NCBI RefSeq assembly: GCF_035918235.1
Contig: NZ_CP109485.1
Coordinates: forward strand, 9,641,001-9,705,000
Length of the DNA: 64,000 bases
Direction: 5' to 3'
Source: Streptomyces sp. NBC_01445
GTDB lineage: Bacteria; Actinomycetota; Actinomycetes; Streptomycetales; Streptomycetaceae
The position numbers were made by a program, and so were the translations under genes. Below the pieces are notes generated by a model. That model saw only the letters and a list, made by a program, of their open reading frames with translations, did no database searches and had not been told where the DNA came from. This document shows, piece after piece, positions 1-8,532 of this stretch (within the stretch, counting starts at the first letter, position 1; each line of letters begins with the position of its first letter).

Positions 1-1
1 C

Positions 2-256
2 CCGGCAGGCGTCGGGCGTCAGCTCGGAGCGATGATCCTCGACGGCTCGCGTGCGGAGGCACTGCGGACCCTTCGGGTACCGACTCTGGTGATCCACGGC
101 TTGGACGACACACTGATCGCCCCGAGCGGTGGGGAGCGCACCGCGGAACTCGTCCCCGGAGCGAAGCTCTTGCTGATCCCCGACATGGGCCACGACCGCC
201 CGCGCGAACTCTGGCCCGAGATCATCGGCGCGGTGCGGACGCACACTGAAGTGTAG
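2..256 (+). CDS. alpha/beta hydrolase, C-terminal part (5' end outside window)
   Basis: The open frame enters from the left edge of the window and ends at a TAG after about 84 codons. It carries the typical C-terminal third of an alpha/beta hydrolase: the strand with the acid residue (LVIHGLDDTLIAP) and the loop with the catalytic histidine (PDMGHDRP). An internal ATG at 32 exists, but the preceding codons read on as the same fold, so this is the 3' end of a longer gene. The substrate cannot be told from this fragment. Confidence 0.7.
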   Translation, partial: PAGVGRQLGAMILDGSRAEALRTLRVPTLVIHGLDDTLIAPSGGERTAELVPGAKLLLIPDMGHDRPRELWPEIIGAVRTHTEV

Positions 257-343
257 TGCGGGGGACTGACTGTCGGCGACATCAACTCCCTCTGCCTACG
301 AGGTTGTTGGTGGGGCTACTGATCTCCGACGGTAACGGTGCTC

Positions 344-586
344 GTCTGCTCGAGGTGGGCCTCGATCAGGGCGATGGTGGCCGCCGAAAGCCGGCTGTGG
401 CCGCCGGGCGAGGCCATGGCCGTTGCGTACGGCGCCGCCTACACCGACGCGGCCATGTTCTGTTCGAGCCTCGGCGACGCCGTGGAGGGAGTGTCAGCCT
501 TCCGCGAGAAGTTCCCTCTCCTCGCGCAGCCTGCCGCCGATATGCCGCCGTTCTACGGCGGCTGGATCGCTTCGACGGCATCCTGA
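344..586 (+). pseudogene. possible enoyl-CoA hydratase (crotonase) C-terminal remnant
   Basis: The frame ending at 586 contains DAVEGVSAFREK, which resembles the tail of crotonase-fold enoyl-CoA hydratases (a DA.EGV.AFREKR motif), preceded by an alanine-rich helical stretch that also fits that tail. No catalytic core, oxyanion-hole motif or good start lies upstream, so if real it is a 3' remnant. The match is short and may be chance. Confidence 0.35.
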
Positions 587-589
587 GCG

Positions 590-1259
590 CCGTCCACCTT
601 TCGATGGTGATCGGGTTCGGGACGGGCCGGTGTGCCGTCATGGTGGACACGCCTGCCGAGGTGATCCCCGCGAGGGAGCGTGCGATGACGAAGGCCACAC
701 GGACCGCGAACACTCCGGCACCACCGTGGCACTCGCCCTGATCTACCTCGACGACCAGGTCGTCTTTTCCGGGGGAGGGCACGGTGCTTTCCTCCGTGAT
801 CCCCCTCGGCCCCGGAACGGCCTGACCTCGGCCGGATGCCGGGCGCGCACGCCGGACACCAAGACCGGCACGGCCACCGCCCGGAGTACTCGCGAGCTCT
901 CCGGAAGGTGCAGCCACAGGTGGGTGGGCACGGCGTTGCGGCACTGAGCTACCGATGGCTGCAACAATCTCGATATATCCAAGATGCGCCTTTGATCCCT
1001 CGACGTTTACTGATGCAAACTGTCCAAGTCCCAGGACCGGCTGATCGCTGGAGGACGAGCGTGGGCACGCTGACCGTTTCGGGCTCGCTCACCGCCCGCA
1101 TGGTCCTCATGGTCACCGCCTTCACCGGTGCCATGGTCCTGACCTCTCCGAGTGTGCTGTCCGACGCAGTCCTGGCCTGCGTCGCCGTCCGGGCGACGCG
1201 TCGGCGAACAGCGCAGCTACGGCCGGGCCCCACCTCGGCCACAGAAGCGCGGTGACCCC
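590..1259. other. stretch without a supportable gene
   Basis: Several open frames cross this stretch on both strands, but none shows a recognisable fold, a convincing start or a sensible composition. A locally AT-richer patch near 960-1030 could hold promoter elements for the membrane protein gene that follows. I see no hairpin or repeat worth naming. Confidence 0.4.
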
Positions 1260-2225
1260 GTGCCACGCTCTCGATCGGAACTCCCTGACACACCTCCGGG
1301 GCTGTCGCCCACACGGTGGCTCCTCCGGGTGGCACTCGACGATCCGCAGTGCCTCCCGGAGACCCTGGCCGCCTTCGCGGTGCGGCGGCTCGGCCCAGCC
1401 GCTGCCCGCTCGGTCGCCCGTATCAGGAAGGACCACCCGGATATGGATCCGGCAGGGCTCCGTGCACTGGTGACGGCCAGGGGGCGGCGTGCCACGGTCT
1501 CCGAAGGCGCCTTCGTGGGTGGCCCGTTCCTGCTTTTCGTACCTGTCGCGTTCTGCGCTGCGCTGCTCAGGCAGGCCCGTACGGTCCTGGAGCTGGCCGC
1601 GCTGAGAGGCGACGATCCCACGGCCGACGACCGCGCCGCCGAGCTTCTCGTCCTCCAGGGCGTGCACGAGAACCCCGTCCGGGCACGGGAGGCTCTCAGG
1701 GTCTGCCACGGGGAACACTCGGCCACCCGCAAGCGGTCCGCGCTTCGGCATCCCGTCGTGCTGTGGAACCTGACCCTGCGCATGGCCCGGGTGCTGGGAC
1801 TGCTCACGGCGCCCGAGCGCACCGGCTGGTCACACAGGCTGGTGCAGGCAGGCCGATGGGTTCTGTTGGGGCTGGTGTTCGTGGTGGGCATCGTCGCCCC
1901 TCTGGTCTGGCTGCCCTACATGGCGATGTCGTATCACCAGGCCACCACTCGGTTGACGGACCGGGCCACAGCCTTCTACTTCACCGATTCCGCGCTGGTC
2001 TCCCGGCGGCGGTCGCACCTCGACCCTGCCTCGCTCGCCGGCGCCGCCCGCACCCTCCTCTCCCTTCTGGTGCCGGTCGCCCTGGTCGCGGCCACCCTCG
2101 TCACGGGCGTACGGATCGCCGGCAGCAGTTGGCCGGTCGTGGGCATCCTCCTGTTCACTGCCTCCGTCGCGGCCGGCGCAGTGTGGCACTGGCGTCGGCG
2201 CCGCCACAGGAAATCCGGCGGGTGA
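1260..2225 (+). CDS. integral membrane protein, possibly EcsC-like
   Basis: I chose the GTG at 1260 because the codons before it read as low-quality sequence, while after it the protein (about 321 residues) looks genuine. The N-terminal half is soluble and helical. Near residues 80-140 it has a segment (FVGGPFLLFVPVAF, then LELAALRGDDP) resembling EcsC-family proteins. The C-terminal half has two or three strong membrane segments (VLLGLVFVVGIVAPLVWLPY and, after a charged loop, LLSLLVPVALVAATLV and VVGILLFTASVAAGAV) followed by a basic tail. Function is unknown and the EcsC link is tentative. Confidence 0.6.
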   Translation: MPRSRSELPDTPPGLSPTRWLLRVALDDPQCLPETLAAFAVRRLGPAAARSVARIRKDHPDMDPAGLRALVTARGRRATVSEGAFVGGPFLLFVPVAFCAALLRQARTVLELAALRGDDPTADDRAAELLVLQGVHENPVRAREALRVCHGEHSATRKRSALRHPVVLWNLTLRMARVLGLLTAPERTGWSHRLVQAGRWVLLGLVFVVGIVAPLVWLPYMAMSYHQATTRLTDRATAFYFTDSALVSRRRSHLDPASLAGAARTLLSLLVPVALVAATLVTGVRIAGSSWPVVGILLFTASVAAGAVWHWRRRRHRKSGG

Positions 2226-2335
2226 CAGAGGGCGGGAAGCGGAGGGCATTCGCCAACTCGGCTTCCTGCCCCTGGTGCGGCCCGCCGAGTTGTGGGCGGG
2301 CCGGCGGCCGGGTCCCGGTGGGTACGCTCGACTGC

Positions 2336-2701
2336 ATGGTGCAGAGCGGCGCGGAAGACGTCGACGGGTATCTCGACGAGGTGGCGGAGGGGCGCAGGGA
2401 AGCCCTGACCAGGCTGCGGCAGCTGTGTTGTACGGAGCTCAAGGGGTTCGAGGAGGTCATGGCGTACGGAATGCCCGCATACGTGCGGGACGGCGCTGCC
2501 GAGATCGCCTTCGCGAGCCAGAAGCAGTACGTCTCGTTCTATCTTCTGCGGTCTGATGTCCGGGAGGCGTTCACAGCGCGGCTGGCTGCGCAGGACATGG
2601 GCAAGGGCTGCCTGCGATTCCGGAAACCGGAGGGCATCGACTTCGACTTGGTGCGAGACCTGTTGAGGGCTACCGCGGCCGCGTCGGGCAAGAGCTGCTG
2701 A
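2336..2701 (+). CDS. DUF1801 / YdhG-like small protein
   Basis: A 121-residue protein with the DUF1801 pattern: an N-terminal helix (VDGYLDEVAEGRREALTRLRQL), then MAYGMPAY, then a strand with the conserved QKQYVSFYLL and a late MGKGCLRFRK segment. The ATG at 2336 starts the conserved domain; the same frame is open far upstream but reads as shadow of the membrane gene. The family has a CyaY/YdhG fold with no agreed function. It stands alone here, with about 100 bp before the convergent MerR gene. Confidence 0.8.
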   Translation: MVQSGAEDVDGYLDEVAEGRREALTRLRQLCCTELKGFEEVMAYGMPAYVRDGAAEIAFASQKQYVSFYLLRSDVREAFTARLAAQDMGKGCLRFRKPEGIDFDLVRDLLRATAAASGKSC

Positions 2702-2804
2702 CGGCCGGGGCAGGCGACGCCGCAAGCACGCCGCGGCCAGGCGTCAGCTGGCTCCATCCTGAACCGCCTCTGGCGCTAGTTCCCTTCGGCTGTCGACCGA
2801 ATTC

Positions 2805-3554
2805 TCAGCCGCGCTCGCGGAGGTATGCGTCCAGCTCTGCGGCCCCGGTCAGCATCGCCCGCCCGCGGGCGGACAGCCGGCCCCGCCAGTCGCACAGTGC
2901 GGCCTCCAGCGGCTCAAGGCCGCCGGCCGCCCGTACTTGGGCGATCAGCGGGGCGATCTGCTCCAGCAGGTAGCCGCCCCGCCTGAGTTGATGGGCGAGC
3001 CGGGCGTCCCGTACGTCGGCGTCGTCGTAGACCCGGTACCCGGTCCGCGCGTCGCGGCGCGGGTGCACCAGCCCGGCGCCCTCCCACTTGCGCAGGGTCG
3101 CGGGCCGGATTCCGAGCTTGGCTGCCAGCGGCCCGATGAACGTGCCGCCGGACCCGGTCACGGCAGCCGGCTCGGACCCCGCACCGGGCTCGGGCGCGGT
3201 GGTGGGATCCAGGTCGACAAGGGCGTTCTCCACGGCCTGAAGGGTCCGGCGGTCGTCGAGGAGCTGGGCGTGGCTCTCGTCGACGAGGCGGAACGCCTCC
3301 TCGGCCGCGCCCTCGTTCAACGCCCGCATGATCGATGTCGCCCTCTGGTGACCGTGGCCGGGCAGCAGGGCGAGGAACGCGCGCAGGGCTCCCGCGTGCA
3401 GCGAGGTATAGGTGCGGTAGCCGTGAGGTGTGCGACGGGCGGCCGGAAGGATGCCGGCCTCCTCGTAGTTCCTGACCGCCTGGGTCGACAGGCCGTGCTC
3501 GCGCGCCAGATCAACCGGCCTGAGCCGCACCCTGCTTTGAAGGTCTGATCCCAT
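2805..3554 (-). CDS. MerR-family regulator with two HTH_MerR domains
   Basis: The 249-residue protein has a first MerR winged-helix near residues 10-60 (VDLAREHGLSTQAVRNYEEAGILP, PHGYRTY) and a second, partly degenerate one near 145-190 (AAKLGIRPATLRKWEGAGL, ARTGYRVYDD). This TioE-like layout with two MerR heads is typical of actinomycete regulators. It is divergent from an erythromycin-esterase-like gene with 68 bp between the starts, so it probably controls that gene and itself. The inducer is unknown. Confidence 0.85.
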   Translation of the reverse strand: MGSDLQSRVRLRPVDLAREHGLSTQAVRNYEEAGILPAARRTPHGYRTYTSLHAGALRAFLALLPGHGHQRATSIMRALNEGAAEEAFRLVDESHAQLLDDRRTLQAVENALVDLDPTTAPEPGAGSEPAAVTGSGGTFIGPLAAKLGIRPATLRKWEGAGLVHPRRDARTGYRVYDDADVRDARLAHQLRRGGYLLEQIAPLIAQVRAAGGLEPLEAALCDWRGRLSARGRAMLTGAAELDAYLRERG

Positions 3555-3587
3555 GAGCCTGCCGAATCCTGCCGGTATCGCGGAAAA

Positions 3588-3608
3588 GTTTCAAACGAAG
3601 GTTCAACG
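3588..3608. promoter_or_regulatory. candidate MerR operator/promoter between divergent genes
   Basis: The short divergent region contains two related elements, GTTTCAAAC (3588-3596) and GTTCAACG (3601-3608), 13 bp apart. Read on the minus strand these give TTGAAC and TTTGAAA, which could be a -35 hexamer or a regulator half-site pair. Placement between the MerR gene and the esterase makes a regulatory role likely, but the exact site is inferred. Confidence 0.4.
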
Positions 3609-3622
3609 ATAGCGTTTAAGGC

Positions 3623-4825
3623 ATGGCTACGGACATCAAGGACACCGCCCACGCTGTCGAAGCGGCCGCCGTCATGAGGCTGCTCCCGGCCCGGCCGCGG
3701 CTGCTCGCTCTGGGGGAGCCCACTCACGGTGAGGACGCTCTGCTCGACGTGCGCAACGAGCTCTTCCGGCAACTCGTAGAGCAGGAGGGCTACCGGACGA
3801 TCGCGATCGAGAGCGACTGCATGATGGGCCTGGTCGTGGACGACTACGTCACCACGGGCACGGGCACCCTCGACGCAGTCATGGCGCACGGATTCAGCCA
3901 CGGCTGGGGAGAGTCTGCGGCCAACCGCGAGCTCGTACGTTGGATGCGTGCCCACAACGAGGGTCGGCCCGAGTCCGAACGGCTCCGCTTCGCCGGGTTC
4001 GACGGCCCGCTGGAGATCACCGGCGCCGCGAGCCCCCGGCAGGCTCTCACCGCACTTCACGGCTACCTCTCGGCCTGGGTGGACGCGAGCCTGCTTCCCT
4101 GCACCGCGGAGACACTCGACCGTCTTCTCGGCGCCGACGCCCCGTGGACCAATCCCGCGGCGATGCTGGACCCGGCCGAGTCCGTGGGGCAGTCGGCCGA
4201 GACGAGGGAGCTGCGGATGCTCGCCGACGATCTGGTGGCGCTGTTCGACGAGCAGACACCTCACCTGATCGCTGCGACATCGCGGGACGACTGGGACCGG
4301 GCGCGCCTGCACGGGCGTACCGCAACGGGCCTGCTGCGCTACCACTTCTGGATGGCCCACACCTCACCGAGCCGCATGACACGGCTGGTCGGCCTGCGGG
4401 ATTCGATGATGGCCGCAAACCTCCTCGCCCTCGCCGAACGGGACCCGGCACTGATCCACGCCCACAACGGCCATCTCCAGCGGGACAAGAGCACGATGCG
4501 GATGGGCGGCCAGTCGCTGGAGTGGTGGAGCGCCGGCGCGCTCGTGAACTCCCAACTGGGCGAGGGGTACGCCTTCCTGGCCACGGCCCTCGGCACGATC
4601 CAGCACCAGGGAGTGGACACCCCGCCCCCGGACACCGTCGAAGGACTCCTGTACGCCCTCCAGGAGGACCTCTCTGTCGTCTCTGCCCACGGCCTGACCG
4701 CCGCCCTCGGCGACACGCAGCCGACCGCCCGCGTGTCCCCCTACTACGGCTACGCCCCACTCGATCCGGCCCACCTGGACGGGTACGACGGGATCGTGTT
4801 CGTCAAGGACGTCCCGCGGAGCTAG
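3623..4825 (+). CDS. erythromycin esterase family protein
   Basis: The 400-residue protein carries the family signature LGEPTHGEDALLDVRNELF near residues 30-48 (E32 and H35 are the expected catalytic positions), then AIESD, FAGFDGP and a C-terminal HNGHLQRDKS block with the second histidine. Family members hydrolyse the lactone of macrolides, but most actinomycete homologues are uncharacterised. Length is normal. It is divergent from the two-headed MerR gene, which suggests inducible expression. The start ATG has only a weak AAGG just upstream, so translation may be leaderless or poorly initiated. Confidence 0.85.
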   Translation: MATDIKDTAHAVEAAAVMRLLPARPRLLALGEPTHGEDALLDVRNELFRQLVEQEGYRTIAIESDCMMGLVVDDYVTTGTGTLDAVMAHGFSHGWGESAANRELVRWMRAHNEGRPESERLRFAGFDGPLEITGAASPRQALTALHGYLSAWVDASLLPCTAETLDRLLGADAPWTNPAAMLDPAESVGQSAETRELRMLADDLVALFDEQTPHLIAATSRDDWDRARLHGRTATGLLRYHFWMAHTSPSRMTRLVGLRDSMMAANLLALAERDPALIHAHNGHLQRDKSTMRMGGQSLEWWSAGALVNSQLGEGYAFLATALGTIQHQGVDTPPPDTVEGLLYALQEDLSVVSAHGLTAALGDTQPTARVSPYYGYAPLDPAHLDGYDGIVFVKDVPRS

Positions 4826-5000
4826 CGTGCGCGACGACCCGATCGATGCGGCGGCGCCAAGAGCCGGTTCGGCTCGTCCGCGTTCGACATGAACAGGCGG
4901 GCCGAACTCGACCTGTCCGCACGGTCGGTGACGGTGCCCAGGCCACGTATTCCTGAAGGCAAGGCCGGCGCGGCCCCCGCGTGATCGAGACGGGCACACG

Positions 5001-5579
5001 TCACCCCAGAGCGGCCAGCTGATGATGTACCGCGGCGGTGGTGCGCGCGGTCTCGCCCGTGGCGAGCAGGTCCAGCATCGCGCCCCGCAGGACAGCGAGT
5101 ACGAGGGTGCGCTGGGTGAGAGCGGCCTCGGTGTCACGTAGCGCGGCGGGCTGGCCGACGGCGAGCAGCGCCAGCCAGTCGCCGACCGTGTCGCGGGCGA
5201 ACCCGGCCCACGGCCCGTCGGGTTCGATGAGGGAACGGGCATAGCTCTCGACCCACAGCGTCAGGAGCCCGCGGTGAGCCTCGTCGGAAAGCCATCGCCA
5301 CAACTCCAGGGCGACAGGCTGCAGCCCCTCGCCCCGGTCCTGTGACTCGGCGACCCGCTGCATGTGTGCCAGTTCGTCGGCTCTGGCCCGCGCGAGCAGG
5401 GCGCGGATCAGGCCGTCCTTGCTGCCGAACAGGTAAAGCAACACGCGCGGGCTGGAGTGGATCTCCTCGGCCAGCGGGCGCAGGGACAGCTCGCCCAGGC
5501 CGCTGCGCAGGGCATAGGCGTAGGCCGCTTCCAGCAGCTCCTGCCGTCGCGGGGAGGGGGTTGGTTCGGATCGGCTCAC
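5001..5579 (-). CDS. TetR-family transcriptional regulator
   Basis: The 192-residue protein has an N-terminal TetR HTH (RRQELLEAAYAYALRSGLGELSLRPLAEEI, then SPRVLLYLFGSKDGLIRAL) and a helical ligand-binding C-terminal domain. It is divergent from a GNAT acetyltransferase gene, and a perfect inverted repeat lies between them. It probably represses itself and the acetyltransferase. The ligand is unknown. Confidence 0.9.
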   Translation of the reverse strand: MSRSEPTPSPRRQELLEAAYAYALRSGLGELSLRPLAEEIHSSPRVLLYLFGSKDGLIRALLARARADELAHMQRVAESQDRGEGLQPVALELWRWLSDEAHRGLLTLWVESYARSLIEPDGPWAGFARDTVGDWLALLAVGQPAALRDTEAALTQRTLVLAVLRGAMLDLLATGETARTTAAVHHQLAALG

Positions 5580-5590
5580 CGCGTTAGTCT

Positions 5591-5610
5591 ACTGAAACAG
5601 TCGTTTCAGT
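5591..5610. promoter_or_regulatory. TetR operator: perfect inverted repeat
   Basis: ACTGAAAC-N4-GTTTCAGT is a perfect 8+8 dyad lying between the TetR gene (starts at 5579) and the acetyltransferase (ATG at 5636). Size, symmetry and placement fit a TetR dimer site serving both promoters. Confidence 0.8.
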
Positions 5611-5635
5611 GAGCGGGACTGGAGGCGAGGCCGAC

Positions 5636-6127
5636 ATGGCAGAGCGCGAGACGGTTGTCCGGGCGCTGGGCCGGCCCGGCGACCTGGGCTGGGTGGTGAT
5701 GGCGCACGGTGAGTTCTACGACCGAGAGTTCGGCTGGGACACCGGCTTCGAGACGTTGGTCAGCCGGATCGTCGCCGACTACGCCGAGGGGAAGAACCAA
5801 GGTCCGCAGGCGGCCTGGATCGCCGAGGTCGACGGAGCGCGGGCCGGCTGCGTGTTCTGCGTTCGCCATGACGACCGGACGGCGAAGCTGCGCCTGCTGC
5901 TCGTCGACCCGAACGCACGCGGCCTTGGCCTGGGAGCCCGCCTGGTCGAGGAGTGCCTGAGCTTCGCGCGGGAAGCCGGGTACGAGGCGATCACCCTGTG
6001 GACCAACGACGTGCTCGGTTCGGCCCGCCGCATCTACCAGAAGCACGGCTTCGAACTCGTCGCCGAAGAGCCCCACCACAGCTTCGGCCAGGACCTGGTC
6101 GGGCAGACCTGGCAGCGCAGTCTTTGA
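5636..6127 (+). CDS. GNAT-family N-acetyltransferase
   Basis: The protein (163 residues) has the GNAT core: strand LRLLLVDPNARGLGLGARLVEECL with the RGLGLG acetyl-CoA pyrophosphate loop, and the C-terminal AITLWTNDVLGSARRIYQKHGFELV. I prefer the ATG at 5636, which has a GGAGG about 10 bases upstream, over the GTG at 5609, which lies inside the operator. Substrate is unknown. The IS200/IS605 element begins within a few bases of its stop codon. Confidence 0.88.
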   Translation: MAERETVVRALGRPGDLGWVVMAHGEFYDREFGWDTGFETLVSRIVADYAEGKNQGPQAAWIAEVDGARAGCVFCVRHDDRTAKLRLLLVDPNARGLGLGARLVEECLSFAREAGYEAITLWTNDVLGSARRIYQKHGFELVAEEPHHSFGQDLVGQTWQRSL

Positions 6128-6132
6128 AATCC

Positions 6133-6154
6133 TCTGCCCCGTAAACGGGGCAGA
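6133..6154. repeat. RE hairpin of IS200/IS605 element
   Basis: TCTGCCCCG-TAAA-CGGGGCAGA is a perfect 9-bp stem with a 4-base loop just beyond the tnpB stop. In this family such a structure is bound by TnpA and also forms the 3' part of the TnpB-associated omega RNA. Confidence 0.75.
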
Positions 6155-6166
6155 ATCCCATCCGTG

Positions 6167-7444
6167 TCAGAGTGCGACTGGATGGGTGGTTGACGCTTCA
6201 CGGCCTGCCCACTGGCTAAGGCTCCACGTCCTGACACCCACAATTTCCTGGGGCGTTTGGTACTTGGTGGCTATCTCGATGTTGAACGAGCCGTTGGTGT
6301 CGGCGTTGCCGGACCAGCCGCAGGTCTCGTTTTTGCACACGAACACGGCCTGGGTCTCGCGGTTGCCTTCGGTGATGAAACCGCAGGCGTGGCAGCGGCG
6401 TGAGGTGTTCGGGGCGGGGACCTTGATCAGGTGTCCGCCCCGATCGGAGAGTTTGTATTCCAGCAGGGTGACCGTTCGGCCCCATGCCTCTGCGCTGATC
6501 GAGCGGTTGAGTTCGGCTTTCTGCCGGACGTTTCTTCCCGGCTCCTCGGCGGTGCCTCTGGCTGACTTGACCATGTTCGTGATCTTGAGTGCTTCGACTC
6601 CGACGACGCCGAACATGTCGGCGATGCCGGTGGTCGTCTTGTGCTGCCAGTCGAGGGTGCGGCGCTTGGCTCTCGCGTTGTACCCGGCGATCAGGCGGTT
6701 TGTGCGGCGAAGCCGGTTCGAGGTCTTCTCGCCCGGCTTGCGGTGTTGCTTCTGTCGTTCGCGGGTGCGCTCCAGACGACGCAGGCGCTCGGCTTCCTTC
6801 GGCCTCAGCCACTTGTCGTGGTCTCGGAACGTCCCGTCCGAGAGGGCCATGGGGCGGCTGATACCGACGTCGATGCCGACGCCGGGACCCTTGTGGGGCT
6901 TCGGCTGGTCCACGGTCAGCTCGGTGCGGAACACGATGTGCCAGCCGAGGGCATCCTTGACCAGACGGGCCCCAGTGACGCGAGCGGCGGGGCTGCTCTT
7001 GGTGGTGCCGGGGAGGTCTTTGGTCCAGCGGAAGCGGACCAGGCCGACCATCGGTACCCACACCTGGCCCCAGCGGCGGTTGATGCGCGTGATGCGCAGG
7101 TCGCGCCCCTGGGGAATGTCGACGGCCGCGCGGGTGCGGAACCGGGCCTTGAAGTTCGGCTCCTGCGCACGCCCTTCCCAGCAGTTCACCCAGGCCCGCA
7201 TGTACGTCTTGAGGATCTGCTGTGCGGCCTGGGCGGGGAGCTTGGCGAGCCAGTCGATTTCCTTGCGGGCGCGGCGTATCTCCGCGTCCATGCGGGACAG
7301 CGACCGTTGGCACTTCGGCGTCATCGTCCACAAGTCGTGCAGCAGGTTCCACATCGCGCGGGCGGCGTGGCCCTGGTCTTCGATCTTCCACAACTGGACG
7401 GGGGTGAGGTCAAGCCGGGCCTTGTGGCCGCGTTGCTGCTTCAA
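6167..7444 (-). CDS. tnpB: RNA-guided endonuclease TnpB / IS605 OrfB
   Basis: The 425-residue protein has a RuvC-like nuclease with all three acidic residues visible: GIDVGIS (D), GVEALKI (E) and GNADTNGSFN (D). Between the last two is a zinc ribbon (CHACGF and a later C-x4-C, slightly wider than the usual C-x2-C). The N-terminal half carries the RNA- and DNA-binding region. Length is in the usual range and nothing looks broken. It is divergent from tnpA with 55 bp between starts. Known family members cut DNA guided by an RNA made from the element's own right end. Confidence 0.9.
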   Translation of the reverse strand: MKQQRGHKARLDLTPVQLWKIEDQGHAARAMWNLLHDLWTMTPKCQRSLSRMDAEIRRARKEIDWLAKLPAQAAQQILKTYMRAWVNCWEGRAQEPNFKARFRTRAAVDIPQGRDLRITRINRRWGQVWVPMVGLVRFRWTKDLPGTTKSSPAARVTGARLVKDALGWHIVFRTELTVDQPKPHKGPGVGIDVGISRPMALSDGTFRDHDKWLRPKEAERLRRLERTRERQKQHRKPGEKTSNRLRRTNRLIAGYNARAKRRTLDWQHKTTTGIADMFGVVGVEALKITNMVKSARGTAEEPGRNVRQKAELNRSISAEAWGRTVTLLEYKLSDRGGHLIKVPAPNTSRRCHACGFITEGNRETQAVFVCKNETCGWSGNADTNGSFNIEIATKYQTPQEIVGVRTWSLSQWAGREASTTHPVAL

Positions 7445-7499
7445 CTTCCCTCCCCGGTCGGCTCGTTGATCGGTACGCTGCTCATCCTACGCTTGGTGC

Positions 7500-7928
7500 A
7501 TGTCACCACGATGGGAAGCAGCGCCCGACATCAGGCGCGGAGCACACGTTGTCTACAACCTGCATGTGCACTTGGTGTTTGTGACGAAGTACCGGCGGAG
7601 CATGATGGATGGCGCCATGCTGACGCGCTGCGAGGAGATCCTGCGCGAGGTCTGCGGGAGCTTCGATGCGGAGCTGAAGGAGTTCAACGGCGAACGCGAT
7701 CACGTGCATCTTCTGGTGCACTACCCTCCGAAAGTCGCGCTCTCGAAGCTGATCAACAGCCTGAAGGGCGTCAGCTCGCGGTACCTGCGGCAGGAGTTCA
7801 CCGGCCAGGCCAACCGGGCCATCATGCACGGCCGATTCTGGTCCCGCTCCTACTTCGCTGGCTCATGCGGCGGAGCACCGATATCGGTGGTCCGTCAGTA
7901 CATCGAGCAGCAAAAACGCCCGTACTGA
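7500..7928 (+). CDS. tnpA: IS200/IS605 family transposase TnpA (Y1 HUH)
   Basis: The 142-residue protein shows the HUH metal-binding motif in HVHLLVHYPP near residues 75-84 and the catalytic tyrosine in VVRQYIEQQ near the C-terminus. An N-terminal YNLHVHLVFVTKYRR block is a family hallmark. It catalyses single-strand excision and insertion via the subterminal hairpins. It looks intact, so the element may still be mobile. Confidence 0.92.
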   Translation: MSPRWEAAPDIRRGAHVVYNLHVHLVFVTKYRRSMMDGAMLTRCEEILREVCGSFDAELKEFNGERDHVHLLVHYPPKVALSKLINSLKGVSSRYLRQEFTGQANRAIMHGRFWSRSYFAGSCGGAPISVVRQYIEQQKRPY

Positions 7929-7963
7929 CCTGCGGGTCCGAGCAGTCTTGAGATGGCCTACAC

Positions 7964-7983
7964 CCCCCGCCTGAAGGCGGGGG
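7964..7983. repeat. LE hairpin of IS200/IS605 element
   Basis: CCCCCGCC-TGAA-GGCGGGGG forms a perfect 8-bp stem with a 4-base loop, about 35 bp after the tnpA stop. It is the counterpart of the hairpin at the other end. Confidence 0.7.
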
Positions 7984-8009
7984 CACTGGCCAAGATCATC
8001 GGTAGGAGG

Positions 8010-8435
8010 GCGTCAGGGGTGGCGGGAGGGCGACCGGACTGCTGGTCTGGGGCGCGCTCACGATGGCCGGACTCGCAGTCGTGCTGGCCGCCTCGCCCTC
8101 GACATACCTGCCCGTGCCCGGCCCATGGGGAGCCCGTGGCGGACCGGCTTGGTCAGCAACGTCCTCAATCCCGAAGATCACCGTCTCCTGCACCGGACTG
8201 CTCCCCACGCCGGCGCCGCCCCAACTTCTGGCTGCCTTGGCCACGATGCTCCTCGTTCTCCGCGCCGCACTCACGCTCGCCCTGGCTGGGCAGTTACGTG
8301 TTCCTGCTGTCCAAGGCGGAGCGGCCCCCGGAGGATCCGCGGATCCGCAGAGCGCTGGGGCGGCGGACCACAGGCGTCGTACTGATCGGCTTCGGCTTCG
8401 GCTTCGGCCTCGTGGTCGCGACCGTCTCCGTCTGA
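8010..8435 (+). pseudogene. frameshifted small membrane protein remnant
   Basis: Just right of the IS element one frame reads TGLLVWGALTMAGLAVVLAA and LLAALATMLLVLRAALTLAL, both membrane-like. A second frame then continues with SYVFLLSKAERPPEDP and TTGVVLIGFGFGFGLVVATV to a stop at 8435. Joined with a shift near 8280 these make a plausible three-helix membrane protein with no start on the element side. I infer a gene broken by frameshift and perhaps truncated by the insertion. The family is not recognised. Confidence 0.4.
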
Positions 8436-8532
8436 GTTCTGACCGGGGGCGGGCGATGGCGTGCTCGACGAAGGCGCGGACCTGTGTTCCACCGGTCACC
8501 GCCCTGCCGCCCCAAGTCGGGGGCGACCGGAT

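Larger units (their letters stand above)
6128..7990 (-). mobile_element. IS200/IS605-family element with tnpA and tnpB
   Basis: The element holds divergent tnpB (minus) and tnpA (plus) genes and is bounded by two imperfectly related, subterminal hairpins instead of inverted repeats, as expected for this family. The tnpB-side end (RE) hairpin is at 6133-6154 and the tnpA-side end (LE) hairpin at 7964-7983. Exact termini cannot be fixed by eye. The element abuts the stop codon of the GNAT gene on the left. On the right it abuts what looks like a broken membrane-protein gene. Confidence 0.8.

Noticed and set aside
366..944. Minus-strand open frame of about 190 codons over the left region
   Set aside because: Arg/Pro/Ser-rich translation with no fold or motif, typical of a high-GC shadow frame.
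4865..4985. Plus-strand tail FGSSAFDMNRRAELDLSARSV ending in TGA between the esterase and TetR genes
   Set aside because: It could be the end of a lost gene, but there is no start and no family I can name; too weak to annotate.
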